Shown here: one piece after another, positions 15,101-30,100 of the stretch
How positions within the stretch are numbered: position 1 is the first letter of the stretch
Layout: each line of letters starts with the position of its first letter
DNA from: Acholoe squamosa
Taxonomy: Eukaryota > Annelida > Polychaeta > Phyllodocida > Polynoidae
DNA length: 64,000 bases
Direction of reading: 5' to 3'
NCBI GenBank assembly: GCA_949317995.1
Contig: OX439037.1
Span: 54,656,080-54,720,079, forward strand
Translations under genes and position numbers: made by a program
Notes under the pieces: model-generated
What the model saw: the letters and a program-made list of their open reading frames with translations, nothing else
The model's database searches: none
What the model was told of the DNA's origin: nothing

Positions 15101-18100
15101 AAATACTTGCAGGCACTGCCAGTACCATCAAATATATACAAAATCTAAGTTCGACCATTTACGTTTTAGTGATAGGGTTTCTCTCCGTCTTCTATCAATA
15201 ACCGATTAACACCAGCCGGTAACGTAGGTGAAGGATTCTCCATGATTATAACATGACGCAAATCGTCCCTTTCACTTGGGTGTGCAAAATGTTCACACAT
15301 TCATCCCTTACTGTTTCCAATTGATGAGAACGGCCAAAGCGAAAGAATACTCAATGTGTATACAAGCGGAGCTTCCTTACCCCAAGGATGCTAACTTATA
15401 CATTGTATAGTCACATACGGCGGGACATCGGGTTAACTGACACCAGGCATCACTAGATGGCACTGTGTAATGCGATCTGTAACCCATGTGACCACAGCAA
15501 TGCAAGAGGCATCCTGATACCTTGATATTCATACTCACTATAACCACACACCAGAAAACTGAGAAACATGTATAACCCACTAAAAAATAGGGGAAGGGAC
15601 AAACTTATTTCACAGCGCTAATTGGAGCTAATGTATTTTGAGAATAATAATTTACACAGTTTATCTGTTTTGAATGCAGGTTCAATTTGATGATGTGAAC
15701 TTCATAGAGCCCCAGTTCCGGACGATCACAGTTCAGAACGTTGGGCAGGTGAGTAACGCTTGCCCTCTCTATGATCATTTTGTTAACATAATACATGAAT
15801 GAAGCCTTGGGGAGTAACTTTCCTGGCCTTCATCCGCACTTCATCCCTGTAACAGCGGGTCGATACACTACCGAGGGCTGGGCATGATGCTCCCATGCAG
15901 CGCCTGTCAGTTAATCAATAGGTTGCACTGATGTGCCATGGCTAGATATAAATTATAGATATGAAACTTGAGGCATCATGTCGTCCTAAAAGGATTAATA
16001 TAATGGTCTGAAATGGAGTAATCCAACCCTAGGATACGCCTTACAGTAACTACGCTGATGGAAAGTCCCATTTACACAGCCATGGTTTTCTTTGAGCGTA
16101 TGAATTACAGTAATATCTGAGGTTGCACGTAATACATTGTTGTACTTGCTCGTTTTTGCTAGGTTCCCGTGGAGTTTGAGTTCATCAACAAGCTGAACGA
16201 GCCGAGTTATTGCAAACCCTGGCTCATGGTCCGACCCAGCAAGCACATCATTGACATCAGTGAGTAAATAGATAACTTCAGAACTACTTAAATACCATAA
16301 TCATGAAATCTATGTTTCTTTAATTTACTAGTCCCTGGTGATTGGGTAGAAAGAAAATGTGTCTAAGATCTGACCTTTTGATCGGAGTCATTGTGAAGAG
16401 TCGTAAGGTAACACAATATCTACAAAGCAATGCCCGTGCACAGCAAAGAAACCTGCCTTGTTGCCTTTCAAGTAATCCTCCTGAGTCACTCTTCACTGCT
16501 GCATTTGCTAATCATTATTTAGATATTTAGATACACGCCAGAAGGGCCAGTATTTTGCGCTGGCGAGTTACTTACCAGCGCTGTATTGATGCGTTCAATA
16601 ATGACAAATTAATGTAAACCTGGAGGCATATTGTGGTCATAAAATGGTTAATATGTCCAATCACATTATATATAGAAAAAGATTTTATACTGTCTGATGG
16701 AGCTTGAGGGTGGGTCATACTCAAATACCCCCCCCCCCACCCCATCCAGCCACACCTTCAATGAAACCCTTGCCCCCCCCCCTCCCATCAAAGTTGGCTA
16801 TGTAAGGCCCGAGAGGCCTTGTATCAAGCAAACTCTCGGAGAACGTTGTAAATGTTTCTAAATTCTATAAGTACCACACCATCTGTTCCCGATTTTATCC
16901 CCTCCACCGCCCCCAATGAGTGATGTCGTAGATTAACTATGTAGAATAATTTGTCAATTTGGACCGAAAATGTGACACTTCACAATGACGTCATTGTGTA
17001 GTTAGTACCGTAGTATCTACGGCATCATTTGGGCTGGTGAGTGGGTGGCTGACAGAAAGAGATCGCACGTTGCCCCTAATAAAAGCCCTATACTGCCAAG
17101 GTAGCTCAAGTGGCAGGGAATTAATTACATGGCCTTATATTTACGCAGGGAAGTGCAGGGAGTGGACTTGTAAATCATGGGGTAACTTAGAGGGATCATA
17201 CTAAAAGTCCCTCTCCCCATAACCCTCACTCCTCACTCCCCCTACCAACCCCCAATCCAAGAGCCCCTAAAGCAGGGCCTTCGGACGCCGCCAAATGACC
17301 AGAATAGATAAGAGGTGCATATGGGCGGGTGGGGACCGAGTGTTAGCCGGGTGTGGGAGCAGAGTTGGCCAGAGCTGTAGGTAGGAGATCTTGACCATTT
17401 AAGGGCCGCTGATGCATTAATGCATCATGCCCATTGGTTGTCATGAATGGAGCCCTGACAAGTGACTCGCCAGGGCTTTACTCATGCATCGTGCTGATCC
17501 TACCAGGATTGATACAGTCCCAGTGGGTTGGTATGAGCTCTGCTCGCCAGCACTTCATTGGTGCATCCTGACGACCAATGGGCATGATGCACTCCTGCAT
17601 CAGCAGCCCTTATATTAAAATTAAAGGGTTAAAGGAGCAGAGAATGTCCAACAATTCTTGTTCACTGGTCATTAGGATTCACCCATTCAGCTCCAGCGAG
17701 TAACTCACAAATACTGCGCTGGTGTTTGATGTGTATCAATCCTGTTGGATTGGCATGGTGCAGGGATATAACCTTGATGAGTTACTTGCCAGAGCTGAAC
17801 TTATGCATCATGATGCCCAAATATTTCATGTGACCCTTAAATAGTGAACTAAGGGGACGCAGAAGGCAGTGTTTTGTGAAGTGGAAGAATGAGGTGGTCA
17901 GATTGAGACATGCACTGGTTGACTGGGAGTGGACGGGGTCGTTTTAGGTGGTGCTACAGTTCACCCTGCAAGGGCTATATAAGATTTATGTTTCTCAGTA
18001 ACTCACAAGGGCTGCATTATACATATACTAATTGTGCCATTGGGGTATATCAACCCTTTATGCATCACAACATGCTTTAACATAACTCGCCAAGGTAGGC

Positions 18101-21100
18101 ACTGAAATACCTCCACTGCGTGAGTCTGCTGCAGTGGAGGTGTGAAACTGTGATAAAGCTGAAACTGGGTAGTGTTAAACTCTCCTTTCTTTGCAAGCTT
18201 ATTCTGAAGCTATTTACTGGAAGATCTTTACAAACAAGGGCTCATTGTAACAGGCTTGGCTAGACCTTTAAAAAGAATATTTTTTTGTACAAGGTTGAAT
18301 GCAGGGAATTTTGCCTTTGACCCCATTGAAGTTCAACCAAACGTTTAGAACCATTTTATGATAAGAAGATCACTGAGCACCTAAAAATAAATGGTTCCCA
18401 CCTGTTTTGTGGTTAAAAATGATCTAGAAAATGTCTTCCTTTTCCTTTTCTAAGGGGCTGCAGTATGTTTGACAGACCCTGCAAACTTTTTATGCATTTT
18501 ATATGGTGAGAAATTGATAGCTGTGATAAAAATAAGTGGTTTTGCTTTTTAAATGAAATTTTTATGTCAATTTAAATGGAAGTTATGATCATTCAAACAT
18601 CCTGAGTCAAAGACAATATTCTGCCGTGGTTCTGTCAGAGCGCACAGTTCAAGGGAAAAGATGACATAAAAAATTTGCTTTTACATTGTTTGATTATGAT
18701 AAAATGTATCATTATTTACATTCTTGAGGGTATATCTTGCTTATCTGAAAAGAAAATTGCCCAAAATAATCATTTTAGTGATCTAGTCTACCTTGGATTC
18801 ATCTTGCTTGACCACAAAATTGGATCCAAATTAAACTCTTAGCTATGGCAAACTTCTGGGTCTGATTTGGTACCTTTGACCGGTCGTAATTCCACTTAAA
18901 ATTGACATAGAGACTTCATTTAAAAAGCAACTGCACTTCTTTTCTCAAGATCCATCCATTGATCACTAGATAGGTTTAATGGGATAAAGTCTTGAAATAT
19001 TAGGTAAGAGCCTAGCCAAGGTTGCATCCATGCATTTACTATGACAACCCATTGGGGTTGATGCGCTTACAAAGTGTTGGCATGATGCACCAATGCAGTG
19101 CCGGAGAGTTACTCATTATTCTTTCCCTAGTGTCTCATAAAGACAAATGCTTTTGGAGGAATAAAACACTCCGGTGCATCCCTTTCATTTGAGGTACTCC
19201 GTGTTACATTGACTTTACATGAGCAGCTCATCGGGAAGCAGTTTCTGATACAAAGGCAGGGGCTGGGTAGTTTACGGATAGTTTCCACCGACCTTGTTGC
19301 AATGTAAAGTAGAAGTATTACCAACGTTTAGATTTTTGTATGCAAATGAAAACGTTATAGTCTAGGAGATATAGCATCAACCTTGGCACTTTTGGCAGAA
19401 AGTGTGAAAGTTTGCATATATGGGTTTTTGAACATGCTAAAACCATTTCTAAGTGGAAACATCATTTTCGAGGAATGTTTCCCCTTCTAAATTGACTTTG
19501 AAAAGAAAAAGGAAATAGTTAATAATAAATTACATTAAAATTCATTGAGGATTTAATGGGGTGGGAAATAAACAGAAGGACAATAAAGACATGTGTTTCC
19601 CATTGAAATATATTATATTGTTTTTCTCTGAAATAGGGCCCGAAGAAGCCATTACCGAAATTCCTTATTTTTGCAATAACTCTGCAGGTGGTGATGATAG
19701 ACACTTTTTTCAAGTGTCTACTAGCACATTTTCAGGGTCTAAGAACTCATTGGTAACATCCTGATTTTTCTCAGACACACTAAGCCTATTATAGGTCTAT
19801 TTCAGGTTGCCATTACCGAAATTCCTTATTTTTGCAATAACTCTGCAGGTGGTGATAATAGACACTCAGTTCAAGTGTCTACTAACACATTTTCAGGGTC
19901 TAGGAACTCATTGGTAACATCCTGATTTTTCTCAGAAATACACTGTGCCTATTATAGGGCTATTTCTGGTCGCCATTACCGATATTCACAATTTTTGCAA
20001 TAACTTTGCTAATAAGACAGATAAACATTCATACAGTGTGGCTATATCCCCATTTTCAGGGTCAAGGAATACAATAGAAGCATTGTTCTTCTTCTACTAT
20101 GTATATCTATCAACCTATCATTAGCCTGGACAAGGAAGCCTACTTTTACTATTTCATGTTACCAAGGCTGATAGACACTCATTTTATGTGTCTGCGTCCA
20201 CATTCTCAGGATCTAGGGACATGATAGTATCATTTTTCTTAAATCCTTTTCACATTGAGTCTACATCCACATTCAGGATCAATGAATATAATTGGGGAAT
20301 TCTTTGTATTCTTCTATCTTTGTTTGGTAGCATTCAAGCCCTTTAAGTACATTATATTGGGCATACCAATCATCCTGTATCTTTTGTTGTCTTGAATAAG
20401 GCCTAAATAAGACTATCACACCATCATTCTTACCTAGAATGGAGAAACAATAATCTGGCCTGTGACAATTCTGTCCCTCATATTACAGTCAGGGTTCACT
20501 GGGAATGGTTTTTGATACCATTACAAGTGCCTCTGATAATCCAGTTGTTTGGCTCCCAGTCCCAGTCGGTGAATTTGGGAAAACAGTGTCTATTCAACAT
20601 CAGAATGGTACTTGGTAATGCAGTTAGAAAGATTTAAGGGTTCAGAAATTAGAGACTTAACTGGTTAGAAACTAACAGGATAAAGCCTAGCTTACACTTT
20701 TATCCTAGGGTGTGCCTTACGGTAGCTACTTGGTTTACTAGTGTAGAACAAAGGACATAGTCAATGTCACCTTGTCTATGTTTATATGTCACAGGCTTTG
20801 CTATTAGATAAAGACAAATATCAGTAGTTTGTAATAATTACCAAAGAAAGAATCAGTTACATGGTAGACTGCACAGCTAAAAATAATTTTCTTGAAATCT
20901 TAAATAAACTTACCTGATGGACAAAACTACCAGTTTTAAGATTTTTTATTTTCTTAAAACTGGTAGTTTTGTCCGCCACGTAAGATAATTTTTCTTATTT
21001 TCTTAAATCAAGAAAAATATTTTTAGCTGTGTGGGGCAAGGAACAAGGGTATCCACACAGATACTAGCATATTGGCACAGTTCTGTTAGGGCAACCCCAG

Positions 21101-24100
21101 TCAGCAATCCCCACCCTCATCATCTTAATTGGGTATTACTTTGACCTCACCTGCCTTGGAAATCAAGAAGCTTCCAACAATGTAGAAGCTTCTATGCTAA
21201 AAGGGATTAACTGGAAAGAGAATTTCAGGACTATGATGTAATAGCACTATCAGAATCTTGTTTAAACAAGAATCATGATGTAAGTATGACACACTGGCAA
21301 CACAAGAAATGCTTCAGGCTAGACAGAACTTGTAAAAGAGGGGGAGGAGTGTTGTGTTATCTCTCTAGAAAGTTGTCTCCATACTGTACTATTGTCCCTG
21401 AATTAACAGTAGCAAATCTAGATATTGAATGCCTCACTATCAGATTCAGAAAACCGAATAACAAACTGATGACATTTCCATTATGGGAGATCTTAATATT
21501 GATGTCAGGAAAGTAGACACACCTAAATGCAAACGATTGCTAGCACTCTGTAGATTACAGGGGTGGTCTTTGCTGACTGACAAGATAACCCGGTTAAACA
21601 ATAAAGGCGGCACCGCTATTGATAACATAATTACAAATAGTGCACAAATCATGGAACAAGGGGTGATCAATAAGTTGATCAGTGACCATTTGCCAGTATT
21701 CTGTGTGAAGAAGGAACTACCTGAGAAATATGTGATGAAAAAGGTTTCAGGTCGGACATACAGAAAATATGATAAAAATGAATTCCAAGATTGCATGCGA
21801 GAGCAAGACTGGGATGCTTTCTACATGCTACCAACAGTTGAACAAAAATGGGACTTTATCCTTAATGCGATCACAGTGTATCTTGATGAAAAGTGCCCTA
21901 TCAGGACCTTCACTTTCAACGACTATCAGAAAGAATGGATGGACAATGAGGTGCTAGAGGCAATGCATGACAGGGATGACTTAGTTATTGAACATAAAAG
22001 GCATCCATCTGACGTATCATGGCAGGAAGTAACAAATGCTTGACAATATGTGGAACATTTGATTGTGAAAACGAAATCCAACATTGTTACAGATAAACTG
22101 AAAAACTGTGAAAAGAACCCAAAAGATTTTTGGAAACATCTTAATAGTCTACTTAAAGTCCCAAAAACCTCAGAAACTCCAATGCTAAAGGACATTGTCA
22201 CACAAGCCTTCTTCGAAGCACAAAGTGTGCCAGTGTGTGCTAATAATTATTTTGCCACCATTGGGGAAGAACTAGCAAATGCCAAGCCAAATTATGTTAA
22301 ACATGATTATAAGTTGCCAAGTGCAAGAGAGTATACTGTACAAAAGAATGGTTCAGAAAAAGTTAAGGTAAATCCAGCTGATGTAATAGGGCATGTAAAA
22401 GACATTGATACTAGTAAGCCATCAGGTATACCCACAATTAGTACAAGGTCTTTTAAGGATTTTTTCTTAGTGGTTGTACCACAATTAGTAAATCTATTCC
22501 AAACATCTGCAGACCTAGCAAGTTTCCCGTTACAATAAGGAAAGGTGCAGCACAAGCTACTTCCTAAGTCTGGAGATCTAACAAGCATAAAAAATTGGAG
22601 GCCAATAAGCATCTTGCCTCTGATTGGAAAGATGATGGAAAAGATAATGCATAAACATATGATGACTCACATTGATTCAAATAACTTATTGTCAAAGTTC
22701 CAGTATGGTTACCAGAAAAACAGGGGTACAGGAGAAGCAGTTTTTGATTTTGTCTCTGGTTTATTTAAGTGCAAAGATATGTCACATGCCTGTTTCATAG
22801 ATATGCGCAAGGCATTTGATTCCATAGATCATAACATATTATTGCAGAAAATTGAAAAGGCTGGTTTTCACCACAGCACATTATCATGGCTACACAGCTA
22901 TCTCCAAAACCATGCCATTCAAACGACAATTGACAATAATGCTTCTACTGAGGAAAAACTGACCTTCGGCGTACCTCAAGGGTCAGTACTGGGTCCATTG
23001 TTGTTTATTCTCTTTCTTAATGATATCACAGAGGAAATACATTTCTCAAAGGTCATTATGTATGCAGACGATATTGTACTATATGCAAATGAAAGAAGAG
23101 ATAGGATGGCTATCAGAAACCTGCAAGTGGATCTTAATAGAATAGGTCTATGGTGTGATAACAACCTTATGACTATTAATGTTGATAAGACTTAGTGCAT
23201 GTGGTTCTCCTTTTCCCAAAGAGCACCAAATTTACAAAATCTAGATGTAAATATAAATGGACAGAAACTTAAAGTTGTAAACAAATACACATATCTAGGT
23301 GTCATCATTGATAGTAAACTCACTATGGCCTGCTTCTTAAATGACATTGTAAGAAAGGCCGCAGCCTCTATTTTTAAGCTTGCAAAAATTAGACATCTTC
23401 TAACAGAGAAAGCTAGCATATCGATCTACAAACAGTGTATATTCCCCATATTTTACTATTGTTGCTTTATCACTGACTGTGCTAATGTAGCAGATATTGC
23501 AAGGTTACAAATAATACAAAACCAAGGATTAAGAATCTGTCTTAAGGTGAAAAAGAGACATGAAACTATTGTGGGGCTGCATGCCAGATGTGAAGTACCA
23601 ATGCTGGAGGCAGGGAGAAAGGAGCTGCTTACTTCATTAATGTATAGGAAGGCTCAGATACAGAAAATAGTCTTTAAGGAATTGTATACTCATACAGACA
23701 GGAGGACAAGACAGAATGATAAGTTTTTTTTGAAAGGCGGTATAGACTTCAATCATTAAAAAAAAATAAAACTGTAACAAAAATCGCCATGTGTAGTGAC
23801 AACAAATGCCTATTTTATAGGACATAAAAAAACAAAAAAAAACAAAAAACAATCATCTCACTAGGAGCCTTTTTGTATGGTTTACCATCCACAGGTCACT
23901 ATTTTTATTGGATGGTAGAACTCCTTTGTCACTGTTATTAGACCCTTTTAGCAGTGTAGACACTGTTGAACGTTATTTTTCTAATCTGCCACAGCCCTCA
24001 CCCCAACATCCTTTCCTCCCACCCAGACCATCTCTCCAACCGTATGTTTCAAACTGCCACTCGATCCAACATCCAACCACCCTCTCACTGATTATTGCAA

Positions 24101-27100
24101 GTTGACTGTGCATTTATCTAAGGACCACTTTACTAGGAATGTTGGAGTATGGCATGTGTAACATACAGATATTTGCTTATAAAAGTACTCAGTTACTTAG
24201 AAAAGGGAACCATTTTATTCTCATCCACAAGATGAAAAATAGGAGCATGTCTGCAAATGTTGGGTACCAAGTGGCAAAAGCAAGCTAGCCTAAATACAGC
24301 TCAATTCAAAGATTACTTTTAAATATATAAAAGCCTGCTAATTGAAGATATACTATTTCTAGATTGATCATTAGGCCAGTAAGGAGCAAAGCTTTACTGC
24401 TAGGGCTCAGTTATCCCAGCTTATGGGGAGGGAGAAGCTTTCTTCCCAAGCACCTTCCCCCAAAAACATGTTATAACCTCTCCAGTAAATTAAAGCGTTA
24501 CAAATATGAATATATTTATGTTAAATGCTTAATTACCTTGGTTGGACTGTACACCTGACATACTAATAAGTTTCCAGAGGTAAATTAACCCACATATATT
24601 GACACCATGATTAGCAGCCAAATATCTTTATTTGAAACTAGTTTGGGAAGGAATGGAGAAAGCAATAAGATTGATAAAGATATATATGAGTAGGGCCATA
24701 TTTGGAAACTCATACACAGCATAACAAAAAGGACACCTTAATTGTGGAATTCAAATCTCAATAATTGCTGCCCTGTGCATACCTATCATACACCAATAAA
24801 TATACACAGGAGAGGAGAAACAATGCCCCTATAATGTTCCTAGACCCTGAGAATATGGATATAGAGCCCCATCAGGTGGTTGACTATCAGCCTTGGTAGT
24901 AAAATATGGTAAAAGTTTTAATGGCTTCCTTGTCCAGGCAAATGAAAAAAAACATGTTGATATATAGAGTAGAGGAAGAACAATGCTTCCATTGTATTCC
25001 TTGACCCTGAAAATGGGGATATAGCCACACTGTATGAATGTTTATCTGTCTCATTAGCAAAGTTATTGCAAAAATTGTGAATTTCGGTAATGGCGACCAG
25101 AAATAGACCTATAATAGGCTTAGTGTACTTCTGAGAAAAATCAGGATGTTACCAATGAGTTCCTAGACCCTGAAAATGTGTTAGTAGACACTTGAAATGA
25201 GTGTCTATCATCACCACCTGCAGAGCTATTGCAAAAATAAGGAATTTCGGTAATGGCGACCTGAAATAGACCTATAATAGGCTTAGTGTGTCTGAGAAAA
25301 ATCAGGATGTTACCAATGAGTTCCTAGACCCTGAAAATGTGCTAGTAGACACTTGAAATGAGTGTGTATCATCAGCACCTGCAGAGTTATTGCAAAAATA
25401 AGGAATTTCGGTAATGGTGACCTGAAATAGGCCTATAATAGGCTTAGTGTGTCTTAGAAAAATCAGGATTACCAATGAGTTCCTAGACCCTGAAAATGTG
25501 CTAGTAGACACTTGAAATGAGTTTCTATCATCAGCACCTGCAGAGTTATTGCAAAAATAAGGAATTTCGGTAATGGCGACCTGAAATAGACCTATAATAG
25601 GATTAGTGTGTCTGAGAAAAATCAGGATGTTACCAATGAGTTCCTAGACCCTGAAAATGTGCTAGTAGACACTTGAAATGAGTGTCTATCATCAGCACCT
25701 GCAGAGTTATTGCAAAAATAAGGAATATCGGTAATGGCGACCTGAAATAGACCTATAATAGGCTTAGTGTGTCTGAGAAAAATCAGGATGTTACTAATGA
25801 GTTCTTAGCCCCTGAAAACAATTCATATGCATGATATCATATTCAATACAATATATTTCAATGGGAAACACATGTCTTTATTGTCCTTCTGTTTATTTCC
25901 CACCCCATTAAATCCTCAATGAATTTTGATGTAATTTATTATTAATTATTTACCCTTTCTTTCCGAAGTCAATTTAAAAGGGGAAACATTTCTCAAAAAT
26001 GATGTTTCCAATTAGAAATGGATTTAGCACTTTCAAAAACCCATATGTGCAAACTTTCATGCTTTCTGCCAAAAGTGCCAAGGTCGGCCCCAAATCATCC
26101 TATATCTCCTAGACTATTAGACAAAAATGGATGAAGGACAAAAGGCGATACCAGGGAACACTTTGTACACTACAAAATCATTCATGGTTACATAGAGTAT
26201 AGTGTTATCGTGGTATTTGATAACAGAGGCACAATATCAGGGTTTTGGGAAGAGTTTCTTGAACACAAGATGAGTACAGGTGCATGGTACATGTTAATAT
26301 ATTGGATTTGTTGGCTTGATGCATGTCCATTCTCCAGGATTTTGTGTCACTTCACCCTGCATCATGACAGTAAATACCATATATGTAAAGTAATCTTATC
26401 ATATTAGTTAAGTGAGGCACTTAAAGTTTATGTCTGGTTGCTATGTCAATGAAGTTCTCACAACGGAGAAGGAGTCACATGATACCAGCCCATAATGCAT
26501 CAGTTCAGCACGCGATCCAGCAACAGCTACACGCACATCCCAGAGTAGGATTATTTGCATCAATTTCTTCCAGAAATCTACAATATCTAGAAACTTTCAA
26601 CGACCGTCGGTTAGGTCCCAACAGTCCAGCTTTCTTTTGGCATAAACAGACTTTGTTAAGCTGCTTCTTAAGACCAAAATCACCGAGTGCTCTAGAGCCG
26701 GTCCGAGTCAGTCGCCATGACCAGTAGGTCAACACGTGCAGCGACCAACAATGGCGGCACCACTGACCAAGGTACTAACCAGGGGGAAACCTCTACCGCC
26801 ACTACCACCACTACCACACAGGCAGTGTCACTGTCTACTGAGAAAATGGCTCAGATGATGACTATGTTGAAGGGAACTATTCATTCAACAGTCAAAACCG
26901 TGGTTAAAGATGTGGTTGGGAAGCGCAAAAAAGACAACGTCAGTAGTGACGAAAATGACCAAGATGGCGATGCTCAAGGCGCTGACCACAACACCTGCCA
27001 AGATGGCGGTGTACCAGATTCCAGGGACGACCTTTCCCCCTATGGAATGAGGACCTTCATGTGAGGGCATGGAGGAGCAGAATAACTTCATTGGGAGTCC

Positions 27101-30100
27101 ACGAAGGAGGAATTCTCCTTCCATTCTACCAGTGGGCATAACAGATTCGTAAAAGGTGACAAACTTGGGGTTTCTTGGGGTGAGCATGTGGGCAGCTGGT
27201 GTCCACATGTGCGGACCAGGGCCTACATGCTTGTCTTTTGCCATGGGATTCCCCCTCAGTTAACCATGTCTGAGTGATCAAACGCCGTGGTTTGTCTGGC
27301 CCTGCATATGGGACCAGGCAAATGAATAAACACTTGCTATCCTTTGAGAACAGTAGGGGAATGAAGCCCTGGTAGCGGTTTTCCCCCTCAACCCTCCCCA
27401 TACACGCGGCCATTCATCTCATAGATTCAGTCACTGCTGTGTCGGGAAAGCAGCATATAAGTACCTGTCTAGCTGTCTGGACAAACAGCTTTGAAATACC
27501 TGTCCAAACAGAAAAGAAAGGACTTAATGTCTGTGAACCACAGAAATGTCTGATAACTTTTAAGTACTATTAGTGGACATAAGATCAACCAAACCAAAGC
27601 AAACCAAATCGGGGACGACCTGGATACTTACTACAAAAGCATTGAGGCTCAGCTAGAAGCAGGGGATCCTACAAGCAAAGATCTTCTGGAGAGATTCATT
27701 AGCATCTTCAAAAAGGCTTGTGGGCCCTCTTTTGTTCTCAGTATCATAAAAGAAAAGAGGGATAATTTCCACAGACCGGCAAACGCGCCAGAGTTAAGAG
27801 TGCCCCAGCTGAACCACTCTCTAAAGTGCGCTGCTTCAGCAAATGCATGCGCGCATGGCTGAACTTCAGACCAACATGTCCGTCATTATGACAGCCATGG
27901 CTAGGCAAGCTGCTGCCATAGAGGAGTTTAAATATGGGCTAAGCAGAACACTGACTCTGCTGTACGTGACAAGACTGACAAGTTCACCAAGTTAGTCATC
28001 AATGCCTGTGATGCTAACATTGTCATGACCTGGACCATGTCAGACATGACAAACCTGAGACGTGACATCCTAAAGTTAGGACTGTCAGAAAAGGTAGGCA
28101 ACCTGCTCACTGATGAAAATCCACCAACACCTCAGTGGTTGGGCGGCGATGATATCATATCAGCCATGGATAAACTTGAAAAAGAAGACAAAAATGTCAA
28201 CAAGTTCAAGAAGCACCAGACTAGTGACTGGAGGAACAGGCACTCACATGCTCGAGAGTACTCGTCCAACATATACAAAAAAGGATAAGCAGCACAAGCC
28301 CAAGCACAAGTCCAACTACCACAAAAAGAAGCCCAAAACTCTGGGTTTTCCAAAGGGGGGTCTCACTAGACCAGGTGAGTGTTAATAATGCTTTGCATAA
28401 AAACAGAATGCCCCCCAAAGTGCCAATTACTCCTGTACCGGCAGCAAATGAAAAATTAGGGTTTGGTACATTCATACTGGGTGGCACTGAAAATCATGTA
28501 AACCAATGATTAAAATTATGATCCCTTCATCATAGAATCTGTTCAGGGGGTGAAGGTTGACTTGCAAGAAACTCCCATGCAAGAGACAGCTCCCAGGCCC
28601 TACCTAGTGTCCGAGGAAAATTTAGAAGTTACTGACCAAGTTGTGAAAGAACACATGGACAAAGGCATAATAGAAACATGCCAACCAGAAAAAGGTCAGT
28701 TTATTTCAAACATTTTTCTTAGGCCTAAACCAAATGGCAAACACAGACTAATTTTAGATCTGTCAGAACTGAATTCTTCAGTAGTCTATAGACATTTCAA
28801 AATGACAAGCCTACAGACAGCCATAGACATGGTGCAGAAGGTTCTTTTTAGGTTCTTTAGATCATTCTGATGCTTATTACAGCATACCGGTATCAGATAC
28901 CGACAAAAAGTTGCTTAGGTTCAAATGGGGAGGTGGGCGTTATATCAATATACATGCCTGCTGACTGGACAAGCACAAGCACCAAGAACTTTCACTAAGG
29001 TCCTAAAACCAGCCTTTGCAGAGTTGAAAACCCAAAGCCATTCTTGTTTTGGGTACATAGATGATAAATTCATTATGGGGGAAACAGCACGACACTGTGC
29101 TGACACCATAGCCAAACTAGTCTTTGTTGGTAAGCCTGGGGTTCAAAATTCACCCAAACAATAGTGTAGTCACACCAACCAAAAAGCTTACTTTCCTTGG
29201 GTATGTCATAGACACCACCACTATGACGGTTAAACCTACTGAAGAAAAGGTCAAAAAGTTTAAAGACCTAGCACGACAACTCCTGAATAAAAGGAAGGTT
29301 GTAATCAGAGAGGTAGCAAGACTAGTGGGTCTAATGGTAGACTACTCTAAAGGCCTAGATTATGGGGAAACCCATTATAGACATCTTGAGTTCTAGCTAA
29401 AAAAAGAGGTAACTTTGAGGCAAAGATGGAAATCTCCCATGAGTGGCAAGAAGACGTCTTCTGGTGGTTAGAAAGACTAGACACAGGGAGTAGAAAAATC
29501 AGACTACAAAAGCCTGTGACCACAATCATAACTGACTCCTCAGACAATGGATGGGGAGTGGTGTGTGGGGAAGATAGGACAAGGGGCTTATAGTCACTCA
29601 AAGAGAGGGAAAACCACACTAACATATATGCCAAAGAGTATCATAGTAAGACGACCAGGTGTTCATCTGACAACACTACAGCAGTAGCTTATGTAAATCA
29701 CAAAGGAGGATCTAAAAACCAACCTTGTGATGACATAGCAAAAACCATATGGGAATTCTGCGAAGGCAGAGACCTATGGTTAAAGGCAGCCCACATTCCA
29801 GGGAAAGAGAACGAGGAGGAAGACAAGGAGTCTAGAACTGCAGAACACACTCAACCTTTGAACAGATTCAAATGAAATGGGGACATCACAGTATTGACCT
29901 ATTTGCCTCAAGACTAGCATTCAAACTAGAAAACTATTACAGCTGGCTACCTGACCCAGGAGCAGCTGATACAGATGCACTGTCCTTGCCTTGGCCTAAT
30001 GACTAATGAAGGCCCTAGCAGAGGGCGTGGAGGGAACAATTGTGACACCCAACTGGGCGGCACAACCTTGGTATGGCCTCCTGAACAGGACAGCAAAGTC

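Larger units (their letters stand above)
19355..26120. mobile_element. Composite foldback-like element, ~1 kb inverted arms enclosing a LINE
   Basis: The left arm, about 19355-20290, is the inverse of about 24838-26120. Outer ends share tagtctaggagatatag. The next block (acagaaggacaataaagaca) and ccattaccgaaattccttat are also mirrored. Inside each arm is a direct tandem repeat of ~160 bp, about three copies on the left and five on the right. That explains the unequal arm lengths. Long inverted arms built from tandem repeats are the definition of foldback elements. No transposase is visible. It sits in intron 14. Confidence 0.75.

Noticed and set aside
18245..19020. Possible TIR element (ggcttggctag ... 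ctagccaag)
   Set aside because: Only about nine bases match and no target duplication is visible. Chance is likely.
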